A stretch of DNA of 64,000 bases from Wuchereria bancrofti. Taxonomy: Eukaryota; Nematoda; Chromadorea; Rhabditida; Onchocercidae. The stretch is taken from contig SSBO01000002.1 in assembly GCA_005281725.1 (NCBI GenBank), forward strand, positions 2,012,013-2,076,012, given 5' to 3'. Below, piece by piece: positions 39,012-51,400 of the stretch. A model generated the notes under the pieces. It saw only the letters and a list, made by a program, of their open reading frames with translations. It was not told the DNA's origin and searched no databases. The stretch's first letter is position 1. Each line of letters opens with the position of its first letter. A program made the position numbers and the translations under genes.

Positions 39012-40134
39012 CTAAAAATGTAGCATTATTAAATTTATTTCAATATAAATCAATAATTCAGAATATTTTAAGTAATTAAATGAATAATTTACTATTTTTT
39101 ACTTTAATTAACTTAAATTGTAAAATTTTCCGTCATCAAAGTTAATTGTTAAAGTATACAGTAGTTTATCAGAATAACATTCATTTACTTATTTGTTACA
39201 TTATAACTTTCAAGATCAATTCAACAATTCCATGGTTATAAAATAAAAAGAAACTGTAAATTAAATTCATCCAAAAAAAAGAAAGAAAAAAAAAACCATT
39301 AATTACTGACTAATGGGACTGTTTTCTTTCGAAATAATCCCATTTGTTTTTTGTTTTATTTTAATCGACGATTTTAACAAAACCGCTTGATAACTGTGAA
39401 ATGAATAAAATGTCTATTTGAAGTGAATTTCATTGCATTTTATGAATAACTTTTACACATTCAATTAATAAAATATTGCACAATCATTATTCCAAAATTA
39501 TATATTATAAATATAAAAATTAAAAAATAAAAACAAACTGTAATATATGAAAATTATTTCATATATTTGATAATATAATATTTTTTAAATTCTACAATCA
39601 TTTCATACAGCAATTGTCAAAAAAAAAATTTTTCTTCCTCATAAATTAAAATCTCAAAATATTCCCTCTCAATATTTTCATCATATCGAAATATTTAGTT
39701 TAAATTTAAAACTCTCTCTCTCCCTCTTTCTCTTTCTCCCTTTCTCTCTCTCTCATTTATTTCTCTTTCTTTATTTTGCTTCTCGCTTATTTCCTATCTA
39801 TCAACAATGTAAAATTTGATACAGCGCATATATTTCACATGAATACATTCCACATTATTGTTTAGCTTAAATTCTGGCGCAAATGTGTTACATTTGTTTA
39901 TATTTGTGATATTTTAGAGCTTTCAATTCTTCTGGTATATCTCAGAGGGACTTAGTTTCTTCTATATTTAAATGATATGAAATGGAGAAGAGACAAGAGA
40001 AGAGAGTATGACCCAGGTGATCATACTATTTTAGCTTACAGTATGCAATTGTGATATGATGATATTCGATATCTTTCTTCACTCTGCTTAGGGGTGGGTC
40101 AATTAGTCATATATATTATAAAAATCTTGGTAAA

Positions 40135-40490
40135 GTCAATAATAGATGGTGGTATAATTCGATATATTCCAGCTATTTGTGTACGTGTGTATGTGTACGT
40201 GTACGTGTATGTGTACGTCTGTATGTATTTCCACTTTCTTTTTTACTAAGAATAATTTTTGCAGGATGCAAAAATGTCTAAAACTAAAGCGCTAAAAAGC
40301 TTAAAGCTGGTCAATAGATGATGGTATAATTCGATATAATCCAGCTATATGTGTACGTGTATTGTACGTGTACGTGTACGTGCACGTGTATTTGTATGTG
40401 TACGTGTGTTTGTGTGTGTATTTCCACTTTTTTTCACGAAAAATAATTTTTGCAGGATGCAAAATGTCTAAAAGTAAAAAGCTAAAATAG
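40135..40490. repeat. 175-bp imperfect tandem repeat, 2 copies
   Basis: Copies begin with GTCAAT at 40135 and 40310. Each has TGGTATAATTCGATAT, then a (TGTACG)-rich run, then TATTTCCACTTT, AATAATTTTTGCAGGATGC and AAAATGTCTAAAA. The length of the TGTACG run differs between copies. Confidence 0.85.
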
Positions 40491-40698
40491 CCAGCTGGCA
40501 ATTTCAATTGGTTGTTTTTTAATGATTGCTGTAGATGGTGTAGTACAGCCGTATCAGTTGCAGCAATCTCCGTATTTCCTCTTTGCTTCATATATTTATA
40601 TTTATTATTTTGCTATTCTCAGACAATAACGATAGCTTATGGTAATTTTTATATGAAATGATGTCTAAAACTAAAATAGGTCGATTAATTAATTATTC

Positions 40699-41031
40699 GA
40701 TTGATTGAATTACTCTTTTCGTAATATATTTCAGGTGTAATTATTCATAATGGTACACGTTAAAATGAACTATAATAGTTATGGTCACGTCATGCGTACG
40801 TAGAGTAATTGTTTGATTGATTGAATTACTCTTTTCGTAATATATTTCAGGTGTAATTATTCATAATGGTACACGTTAAAATGGACTATAATAGTTATGG
40901 TCACGTCATGCATACGTAGAGTAATTGTTTGATTGATTGAATTACTCTTTTCGTAATATATTTCAGATGTAATTATTCATAATGATACACGTTAAAATAA
41001 ACTGTAATACTTATGGGCACGTCATGCGTAC
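40699..41031. repeat. 116-bp tandem repeat, 3 copies
   Basis: Units start with GATTGATTGAATTACTC at 40699, 40815 and 40931; the third is slightly short. Each contains GTGTAATTATTCATAATG or a close variant, CACGTTAAAAT, and GGTCACGTCATGCGTACG or a near match. Only a few bases differ between copies, so the array looks recent. Confidence 0.9.
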
Positions 41032-41567
41032 GTCTTTCACCTGTTCAGCTATCGGTTTGGAATTTATAATTTTTGTCCGAGCTGCCCCTTGAAAGACTAA
41101 CGCCACCGATGCCCTCTTCTCTCTCTTCCTTTCTCTCTCTCCCTCTTCTATCATCAATTATTATATTAAAAAAAAAAAAATTTTTTTTTTTTCTGAAAGA
41201 ATTTTCCTTCTCAAATTTTTGATCAAATTCGATGAATTTACGGAACTTTCCCATCACGTTTCATCTATCATCACATCATATAGTTTACATTTCCAAGTGA
41301 TACGGTATGATACAAAAATAATGCAAAAGGTACTGTACAGATTGCAATAAATGAAAATGCACGAAAGTTTTTTTCTTTTTTTTTTTTAAACTATTTATTC
41401 ATTTCATTTCTCATTTCAAAGATATATTTAATTATCTATTTTAATTAATGGACAAAGAAATATGATAGAGATGGATAAGAGAGATATATGTTATAGGCAT
41501 ATGCTAGATGCGCTAATTGTACTAACTTTAGCTACAACTAAATTTCTAAGATAAATAAGCGCTATGT

Positions 41568-41610
41568 ATATGTATGTGTGTGTGTGTCTGTGTGTGTGTC
41601 TGTTTGTCAA
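41568..41610. repeat. TG microsatellite
   Basis: Interrupted (TG)n run with TCTG interruptions, followed shortly by an A run. Confidence 0.8.
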
Positions 41611-41909
41611 ATTTATCAAAGCAAAAAAAAAAAAAAAAAACAGAAAGAGAATAGGAAAGAGGATAATAACGCCCAGAGGAATGGATAAGCTTCAATGTTT
41701 ATCTTCCAATAATATATAGAATGGAAGATAGATGCATTTGAAAGAAGCAATCATTAACATTAAAATCAACAACAACAACAATAACAATGATAACAACAAA
41801 TAGATAGCAGTGATAGCAGTGCTAGCAGCAACTTTGAGGTATTTCAAGAAAGAAAGAAAAAAAGAAATCTATCAAGTTCATCCTATCGCTGTTGCTAATA
41901 CATATATCA

Positions 41910-44900
41910 ATGGCTATCATTCGTTCACCAATGTGGTGCTTTACCAAAATATCAATTCTTAAATGGCTTCAGTTGGTCAGCTATTTATTTTTATTTTTAT
42001 TTTTTTTTAGAAATATACTTTTTAAATTATAACTGATTGAGAATTGATTGAAAATTACTTAAAATTTGTTTTGAAGTTAAAATAACAGACAGTTCTTTTG
42101 TTATCAATTCTAACTGGTAATAGCAAATGATAGTCAAAGTATTATCAGAAACATTCGTTATACATTTTCACCTTTGAAAGAAATTTATTTTTTCAAATGT
42201 TTTCCTTTGTTTACAAATTATCACTTAGTCTTATCTGATTTTTCATATTATTTTTTACTAATTTAATCTCTAATTTAAAATCCCTGATTTAAACTAATTC
42301 TAAAAACATTTGTTATCTTTAGAAATTTCAAATTTAATAAATTTTTTTGAACATAAAGCCACGTACAATTTGGTGGTCACAGCAATAAGATCAATTGTCC
42401 ACTTCTTTTCTCGATCTATTTTCTCGACTTTTTCCGTTTGCTATATCTAATCATTATTTATTCCGGATTATTTCAACTTACAGCACTCCAAGTATTTTTT
42501 TTTTATCAGTAAATAGATTGATTAAGTTTCATTGCATATATCACACATGGATGTTTCTTTCAGGTATGTTCTTTGGTTGTTATCATTTTTATCAGTGATG
42601 GAAGATATCAATGGTTCATATACACAGTTATTTTCTTCATTTGTGTCTTACTTATCGTATGCACCTCATTGACATTAGTGGTGCAATATGTTGGTATAAA
42701 AAATGTTTACAATATTGTTAGTTTCAAATTATTTCATTTATGAAAAAATCCATTGATGATATCATACTAATAATTTGATATTGATAGTACAATCATTTAT
42801 TATCAACGAGTTGTCATTGCTTAACTACAATAATTCATATACATAGTTTTTTTTATTAATCAGTGTAACAATTCTTGATTGTATGTTTTATCAAAAAAAA
42901 AAAAAAAATAAATAAATGATTTATATTGAAGTAATCGAAATGTAATAAATAATATTTGAGATTTTATGATGTTTACAAAAATTTCAGGAAGTGATATTCA
43001 ATTTAGTAGCATTTTCTTTATCTTTACTGTCTGGTTCAGTATTAACCTATGATCTGATAAAAATGGTTTCTGGTAGTTTCACGCATCATCGATATCTTCC
43101 ACCAACAAATATTGGTAGAGATAGTTGGAAGAATCGAATTGCTGTTTGTACGGTATAATTTTCCATTCCTTGCTTATTTAATTAATTCAATTTTAACTTT
43201 TAATATTGATAAATCATTTAAACAATGTATTTTTTTACAGTTAATGATAATTTTACATGTATTATTTTTATTCTTATTCATTACGACGTGTGTGTCTTTT
43301 TTTTTTCAAATTTAAAATCATTTTTTAGATATTTCTGCTTCTGAAGACGCTATTTTATCAAGCATCATTTGTGTTAACAAAACATAAAGGAAGAAGTTTG
43401 GATCAATAGAAATATTTCAATGTATATTTTGATGTTCTATTCCTAATTTTTTTTTTTGTTCTAAAATTATTCCCTAAAAAATTATGAAAAGCTTCTAAAA
43501 CACATCAATCAATAAGTTTGTCTATTGTTAAAAAGGTTACAAGATTACAAACTCAAATTCACTGCAGCATTTGTTAATATTTAAGTGAACTATCATCTTA
43601 TCAATAAAGTAATATCTATGGGTTATCATTACTTTGACAATTATCATATCAGTTAATAAAACCATAAATAACATTTACTTTTCCTTGTTAAAATTACCAA
43701 TTACACCATTGAACATTATTACATTTGCTATAATATAAATAAATTTTTTAATTCCTAAATTAAATTAAATATATTACATTTGCTATATTATAAATTTTTA
43801 ATTCCTAGATTAAATCAATTAATAACAATATCAATTAAGACAATCGATATTATTGTTCTCTCATTGTATTGAAATATTCGATAGATATATTTATTTGTGA
43901 TAATTTGTGTTAAGTCATCATCTTATATTAATTATGGAATAAATTTTGTGACAGAATTTAAATAAATTATATATCATAAATTGTACATTGTGTTATTACG
44001 GCTTTATTTGTTTTTTTTTTTTTTCGTATATTTGATGAAAAATTAACCGTATAAAATTGCTATTTTCGATTTGCATTTTATTGTTATCAATTTTGTAAAG
44101 TTCTGAGGAGTGGTCTGAATCATTTATTGAAGCTCTCTCTCTCTCTCTTTTTTTTTTGCGGATATTCTGCTGTTTTAAAATTTATGAAATCAATGACCAA
44201 TGGAGGCAATTTATAATATGTCATTCTTTTGGTGCGTTTTATTGTTAATTATACTTAAGTGAAAAATAGATTTTTAAATTACAGATGATCAAAACTTCGA
44301 TTTAAATTGCAAGAGTTCATTTTTGAATTTCATTCATGATAATTGATAATAGCGATAAATCAATAGCATCAATTGTTATCCTTAACTTTCATCATTTATT
44401 CTTCCTAAAAATGCTAAAGCAAAAAAAAAAAATGAAATAAATATTCTCCATTTATATATTAACAACAATTTTAAAAATTAAAGAAAATCAATGTTGCCAC
44501 TTTTTAATTCGATATTAGAAAAAGAAAATAACTTTTTCTTTTCAATTTGTAATAATATTCTTTTTATTATCATTCAAAATTCAAAATTACATATTTAAAA
44601 TGTTTATCTTTTCTACAATAAAATAATTCTAGTATACAAACAATCATAGTATTTCTGGTGAGTACAATTATATTTTGGTGGGGATGTTGTAATCGACCAG
44701 TTAACCATCTTAAAAAAACTCATCAACGTTCATCGGATGAAACTGTAATTAATACAACACCGATTGATAATGCAATACGAACAACGAAAATAGGACGTGA
44801 AGATGCTCAATCACCAGCTTTATCAAAATCACAATCAGTTCCTCGTACATCGGTGATTAATTTTGTAATAGTTATTTTAATTGCTAATTACATATGAACA

Positions 44901-46289
44901 TCATAGATCATTTACTGTAACAATTCCGCCTTCAAAAAAAAAAAAAAAAAAAGAATCAGTTTATTTTTAAGCTACAACAAATTAAATTGTTTAAGGAAAA
45001 GATTATTACTTCAGTGAATAATGAATGATTAAGCATTTTTTTTTTCTTTCTTTTTTTTTTTTTTGATTGTTAGTTTCGGTAAAAATAAAAGTAAGAGTAT
45101 GAATATTTTAGTAGTAAAAATTAAGTTATTGAAAATGAATGAATTGATTACATATCATTTGCTTAGTTGATAAGATGATAAGTACATTAGAGAACTTTTT
45201 AGTCCGAGAAATCAGTAGAAGCAACACAGGCAGAAACTATGAAACTTATTTGTCAAGTAAGCAAATCATTTTGTTGTAGTATTAGGTGGTAGTCTTTATA
45301 TGAATGATGAATTTTTTGATATGAATTAATTTTTAAATAATGCTCTCACTATAATTTAATTTTAAGCAGAATTAAATTAAAATCTGAAAAAAAAAAAAGA
45401 AGACTGAATTGGATTGCATTGAATTGAATGGAATAAATAAAGCATGATATGATCGAAAGTATTTTTCAAATTTATATTATAAATTGACTTAAGTTTATAT
45501 GAAATTTGCAGTCACTATCAAAATCGTTAAAAATGAAGGGAAATTTGGACTCATTACAACCTGAAAAAGTTATTACTTTAATATTTGAACCTTTTTTTCT
45601 TCTTTTGCTAGAGTTGGAAAGTATTTTAATGAATTATACTTTCACAAGAAGCATTTCATACTTATCTTCAATATTTAAGTAATATGCATTTTATTATTTA
45701 ATGTTCAAATTACCTAATTAGAATAAATAAAAAAGAGAGAGAGGAAGTGATAAATAAATAAAGCAAAGATATGTTAGTACAATTTTAGAATGCCTAATTA
45801 AGTCCTATGTTCAATAACTTAAGTTTTTTTTTTTTCCACTAAATAACCATATATCAGTTGTGGCGCTTTTGGCATATATTCTAATATTATCTGAAAACTT
45901 TTAACATCGTTTTAAGATTTAAGTTTCAATTTAAATTTATGCATAATATACTTACTTAAAAAATAATACATTTTTTTTTTTTGTTATTATAGCATAAAGG
46001 AGAGCAAGATTCATTTGCTGCACATATTCCAAAGAAACGAGTTGCCAGAAGAAGCAAAGAGGTTTCTGTAATTTTGTATTTTTTTTTTTCACACCTTTTT
46101 GTGCCTACTTCATAAAATATGATTAAAACTAAAAAACTATCATATTTTTGAAATTGTCACAATTTAAATTTGAATAGGAAAAAAATGCATTTATTATAGA
46201 TTAAAGCAAGACCACCGGTACGTTGTGATCGTGATGATTACAAAACAATTCCGGCACATATGTTGCCCTCATCAACTGATGACCTCTGA
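41910..46289 (+). CDS. MARVEL-like four-helix membrane protein
   Basis: Preferred model: 41910-41975, 42564-42716, 42988-43152, 43241-43287, 44633-44852, 45993-46061 and 46200-46289, giving 269 residues in phase. The N terminus MAIIRSPMWCFTKISILKWL leads into helix 1 (LVCSLVVIIFI). A short loop with SDGRYQW precedes helix 2 (WFIYTVIFFICVLLIVCTS). Then come KNVYNIEVIFNLVAF and helix 3 (LSLLSGSVLTYDL), a polar loop (HHRYLPPTNIGRDSWKNR), and a long hydrophobic fourth segment ending TIIVFLVSTIIFWWGCC. The cytoplasmic tail is polar and basic (HIPKKRVARRSKE) and ends PSSTDDL. The topology and the EVIFN-type start of helix 3 resemble MARVEL proteins, which work in membrane apposition and vesicle traffic. 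Assignment rests on topology and weak motifs. The 3' end is ambiguous: reading on in exon 4 gives a stop at 43315, and 43329-43409 could be an alternative last exon. AATAAA lies at 46431-46436. Confidence 0.75.
43329..43409 (+). CDS. candidate alternative last exon of the MARVEL-like gene
   Basis: TTTTTTAG precedes an open segment that joins exon 3 in phase 0 and adds IFLLLKTLFYQASFV, a basic stretch KHKGRS, and a TAG stop. It would supply an alternative fourth membrane segment with a short tail, replacing the long tail encoded at 44633-46289. Support is the acceptor, phase and composition only. Confidence 0.45.
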   Translation: MFLLLKTLFYQASFVLTKHKGRSLDQ

Positions 46290-48297
46290 AAACAAAAAAA
46301 AAAAAAAGAAAACAAAAAAAAAAGGAAGGACTGTCATCAATTTAAATAACCTATTAAATTGATAGTTACAAGGATAATTTTATTGTTGAGCAAGCATGCA
46401 TTCATTACACGTCTCAACTCATTCAAATATAATAAATTATTAAATTTATTTTTGTGGTTTATAAATAAAATTATAGGATAATTTTTTAGATTAATTTTAG
46501 ATTTTTTTTTCAATTATGATATTTTTGTGATCCAAATAAACAAATATTTATGTGTAAATAATTACGACCCAAATAAACAAAGTTTCATATTGATATGCTA
46601 GTATATTACATCTACATAATCTGCTTAACTGTGTTGAAATGAATGATAATTCCTTCATTTCATAATTTAAATGTGCAAAATGAAAGAATTTTCAATAAAA
46701 ATTCACATTTCATTCATTAAACAAGTTTGAAGTAATTGCGTTATTTAGCAATATTAACGTGAAATAATCTTTAAAACATTGTCAAAAGACAATCAAAATA
46801 GAAATGCCTGTGGTACATTAGCAGATTTATTGCAAAATCTGTCATTATTCTCGACATTTGCAAAATCATCTGCGTAAATGTGTTAGAACAAAGTTCATAT
46901 TTAATTCCCGTAAAATATTGAGCAAAATGTACCGAAAAAAATAAACAATACAAAGAGTAACCAAGTGTTATTGCCTATAAATTATGCCTTTTCTAGACAA
47001 GAAATTAAATCCATCAACAATTTCACCTCAATTTTGCACAACATTGTAACAACACAAAACTCTAAATTCATTATGACAAAGAAAGTACGACAATAATACA
47101 AAACAATGTTTTTCGTTAAATAAAGATCAAATTGAAAAGTTTACAATAAATAAAAGTTCACGTCCGCCTTCCATCTTTATTATTGACGTTAAAAGTCAAA
47201 CAAATCTTTAAACGCCTGAGAAGCTAGTAGGAAACACGTAATAGCAGTGACGCAGGAAATTCTAAATTTCATCGAATCTCTGAAATTCCCAATGATCAAT
47301 TCCTCACGCTGTGTTCAGTCCCATCAATTAATATGAGCCAAACTTAATTTGGAAATCTGACAGAAACCTAGCGGAGCCAAATTTATGTGAACCGTGGTGA
47401 AATCTATTTGCCGATTATCACCGGAAATCTCTTCCGTTTAGTTTATTGGCCAACGGACGAATCAGGAAGTCATTGCAAGTAGTAATTTGACTGCTTCGCT
47501 CATAGTAATAACATAATCTTTCAGTTAAACATAGTTAACCAACAATTGCAATCAAAGTTAAATTTACGCTTACTTCAAATTACTAATTGCAATCAGTGAT
47601 ACAATAATTAGTGATTAACTTATCACTGAATTGTTGACTTTATTTACATTAAGTAACGCAAATGTAATTACACGGTAAATATAAATAAATTACATGGCAA
47701 GGATATGAAGAAACTGAAATTTCTGTCCTTTAATACAATTATTATCAATAGCAAACCAATCGTTACCCGTAAATCATGGAGATGGGTAGCATCCCGGGTA
47801 TTTCGAGAATTCAGGGGTGAATGCTGCTCCCATCATATGACATACCATTCAAACAAACAACATTTAAAAACTCATACTTAGTCATTTTTGACGGGCAGTG
47901 AGATTGGAAAGTATATATTTTGCTCGACTGAAACTGTATATTACCTTTTAATAGACACTTCTACCTCTTTTTACTTCCCTTTACTTATTAAGAGAGAAAA
48001 GATCAAATTTCATGCTTCCCCGAGATAACATAGCTTTTTCATGAGCATATTATCAATTACCAATCCATACTCATCATTTGCACTTCTCAAAACAATCTCT
48101 CAAAAATAATGCCTAAACAAATTCGGAAACTGAAAATTTAAATCCATATGTATAAACAAAATGAATTGCACTTGAAAAGAGAACGCAGTGTGGTAATTGT
48201 ATTTATTTATTCAGGTACCACACTCTAATCTGCACATTCCGACTGTTAGAGCAGAAACACTGATAAGCATCGATCAGGACGGTCCTCCGGAGAAAGC
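46290..48297. other. intergenic and 3' UTR region between MARVEL-like gene and unc-64
   Basis: Contains the MARVEL-like poly(A) signal at 46431 and, on the minus strand, the probable long 3' UTR of the distal unc-64 isoform. From 46486 onwards it is duplicated at 61992 and beyond. A 60-codon minus-strand frame (46771-46953) is present in both copies but has no recognisable similarity. Confidence 0.6.
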
Positions 48298-48494
48298 CTA
48301 TTTCTGCGACGATTTGGATGACGCACCAAAGTAGATAACAAGGAATAGCACCAGCGACATCAATAACAACGCAATGAATACCAAAATGCAAATCTTTTTC
48401 TGAAATGTCACACGTTGACCCAACTTTGGGTAGGCAAATAAATTTTTTCCCATCGGAAATAAGTTTGTTAAATAAGCATTGGATTTAAGCAAGT
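46486..48494. repeat. 2-kb direct duplication, copy 1
   Basis: Matches 61992-64000 nearly base for base (offset 15,506, falling to 15,502 after a 4-bp indel in a TAAA run near 47150). Only a handful of substitutions were seen, for example near 46563, 46612 and 47320. It includes the distal membrane-anchor exon of unc-64 and its downstream sequence. Confidence 0.95.
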
Positions 48495-51400
48495 AAATGT
48501 GTTCTTTTGAATCATAAAGATAATAACACCAACAGATGTTTCTTTATTTTCTCAAACGCATTATTTCCAAATAATAAACCGTACTTTGACAGAAAAACAA
48601 AAAATTAGTTTACATGAACAACCGGAAAAACCAATGCTAAACTTTTCACATTATCATTTGTCACCTATTAATTGGTATGTCGCACCCTCTTATTATCAAA
48701 TTATGGTTGCAGACTTACTTGTTATCAATTAACAATAACAAAGTGATTCATTCATCCGAAAAAAATTGTTATTGCACAAAATATGACAAATGTAGAAAGC
48801 AAATGAAATGAGTGACAAAAAAGTCGGATTACGAATTCTACAAAAGGCCTGAAATAATACGATTCAGTATTTTTACCACCGACCATTTGTAGCATTACAA
48901 ATTCGAAGCTTTCGCTTCATTTATTTATGGAAGCAACAAATAATCTCTAACCGCCAATCAAAAACTGTTTGTTATTGAAGCCAAATCAATAAAAATCTGA
49001 ATTCAAATCAGAAAAGTGACAATAGGCAGCAATTTTTAGTTAGGCATAAATTTCATTAACAGCTCTTCATAACCTTTCGCATTTTTAAAAAATCTACAAT
49101 AAAAGGATGAAATAACTTTTAGCCACCGAAAAGCAGTTGCAATTTCTTTTCGAACAAATAACAAACAATTCCACGGTCTAATGACAAACACTTTAAGCCA
49201 ACTTTTCTGCTTTGAAAAAAAATGAATGAAACATACAATCTACCCATGACGAATTACAATGGAATTTTTCAGTAATGAAAAGTAAGATCACATGTCAAAC
49301 AGCGCCAAAACAAATAAACTCAAACTAATTTCTATACTCGAAATGAAATTTTCCAATACATTCGACACTTTTGGAATTTCTCTGAAAGACACCTACCTAA
49401 CAGTATATGAAATGAAAAAATACACTATCAAATTGCATATACATGGACTACTTGTCGATTCAATATTTCTAAACAAATAAAGCAGTGGCTATTATTTAGA
49501 AGCAATGGAAGGAGAAATTTAAACAAGCATCTAAATATTTTGAGAAACAATCTAATCAGAATTTCTAGCAAACAGGAAGTTTGCTTTACATATTTCAAAA
49601 TATGTACACTTTTGACTTTCCTCGCTTTCTCCAACTTCCACTCTTTCTCTTTCCTCTTCAAAAATTTCACACTACTCGCTTAGATTACAAACCTACCAAA
49701 AGGACTACAAAACGATTGAAAATCAACAATATTCGATTAAAGCAAACAATTTCTAAGAAATCAAAAAAGGAAAAATTCAACATACAAAACGGCCAATTCA
49801 AAAACAGTTATCAATTCGATTTAATAACAAATCAACACATTTATGCAAAAAAAAAACAAATGCGAAATACAACTATTCATTGCTTTTCGAAATCATAGGC
49901 CAATCGAAAAGAAAACATTGAATGATTTTATTGCAAAATTACATAAATTACTGATGGTAAAAAATTTCCAAATTAAAAGTGCCTTTAGTAATTAAAGGAA
50001 TATTCCTACGTTATGAAAATAAAATAAGGAAATGGAAAAGAATACTTTAATCTGTCTCACCACTAGAAATCAACAAATGAGACTTTTCGACTTCTAGTGC
50101 AAATATATTTTGGTTTTAACAGATATTACATCCAATTCTCCAAATATCAAATTCCAAAGAATAAATTTATAAACTTTTCTCACTTTTGTTATGATAGAAG
50201 ATCATGCGATTCTCGAATGTTCGCTGCACGAATCATAATAGAAAAAAAAAAAATGCCGCAGAAATGGATGTATAAACAAAGATGAAATTTATGCAAATTC
50301 AGGCAGTGGTGAAGCAAGAAAAAAAGATGATTGCTACGACCAGTAAACAAAGATAAATAAGCCATGTAATGATTTAATTACAACACAAGGCTTTAATCAA
50401 ATATAAAACTGAGATAATAAGAAACAACAAATAATTGCAAGAAACTATAATGCTGCTTTTAACGGAAAAACATGAATGATAACAAATATGTTTAAATAAT
50501 AGCAAAATTAGTGGCCTGATATCTCAGAAAGGACTTGGGATAAATGTCATCAACATGAGGACCAGTATGGCGATTAGAATTGTCACGCAAATCAATATCA
50601 TTATCTTCTTCTGAAAGGAAAATAATGCAACTTTCATTTTCATTTTGCAAATATTCTACTTTTTCCTTTCCTCTTAGCTTCTGCTAAAGTGCAAAAATCA
50701 CATCGGAAACCAACAGGGAAGTAATCTACTGAGACAATAATCAGATTAACTAAATACGTTGGTAAATACTTTTTAAGGACAAACTAATAACTGAAACTGA
50801 AAGAAACTAAAAAACTTCTTGCATGAAACATGCATCACAATTGGAACAATGAAATTTCAAACCATCACAATCACAAGCAATCAAAGCAACAGCCACAAAA
50901 CGAAACAAAGACACTGTCCCAAACATCTCAACAATTCAACTATTCCATCTAAATAAATTTTATTCCCCAACTTTACCCGTGAAATCCACAAATGGTTGAT
51001 GAAGAATGATATAGTCTGAGATGCTACACTTATAAGTACAAATTTTGTCGTGGTGAATAGCAAGTTTACATCCTATCTAAACACTGATCGTAGCTATTAT
51101 TAAAACTATAAGAAACACATCGTAGCTTTCCCGGTTTCTACAAAAGCAGTAGAGCAGTGAAAAGTTTTCATCGACAGAAATAATTAAATACAAAATTTAC
51201 AATTTTAGCCGTTTTAGGCAAAAAATAAGCAAAAATATATAAAAATATATACTGTTAACGTCGATAACGATATCGTAAGAAAGATAAAATGATTTCCCAC
51301 AAAAAAACCCATAAAAAAGTACATCCACCAATATTATGTTAGTTGTCACGATTTAAAAATAAAAATGAAAGAGCGGCTACCTGAGAAAAAGGGAAAGGAG

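Larger units (their letters stand above)
39012..41909. other. divergent intergenic region, repeat-rich
   Basis: Lies between the EHD-like gene (minus) and the MARVEL-like gene (plus). It should contain the EHD-like start exon and both promoters, but no start exon could be identified with confidence. It contains a CT-rich tract (39711-39760), a two-copy repeat at 40135-40490, a three-copy repeat at 40699-41031 and a TG microsatellite near 41570-41610. Confidence 0.55.

Noticed and set aside
40301..40591. 96-codon minus-strand open frame, considered as the missing EHD-like start exon
   Set aside because: It reads through the TGTACG repeat as Thr/Tyr/His repeats, and its N terminus does not resemble EHD proteins. 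A phase-0 donor exists but is not convincing.
46771..46953. 60-codon minus-strand frame, also present at 62277-62459
   Set aside because: Duplicated only because it lies in the 2-kb segment; no similarity or splice context. Probably 3' UTR of the distal unc-64 isoform.
49581..49898. 105-codon plus-strand open frame between the unc-64 anchor exons
   Set aside because: Low-complexity Lys/Asn/Phe composition and no similarity; partly overlaps the repeat shared with 58878-59017.
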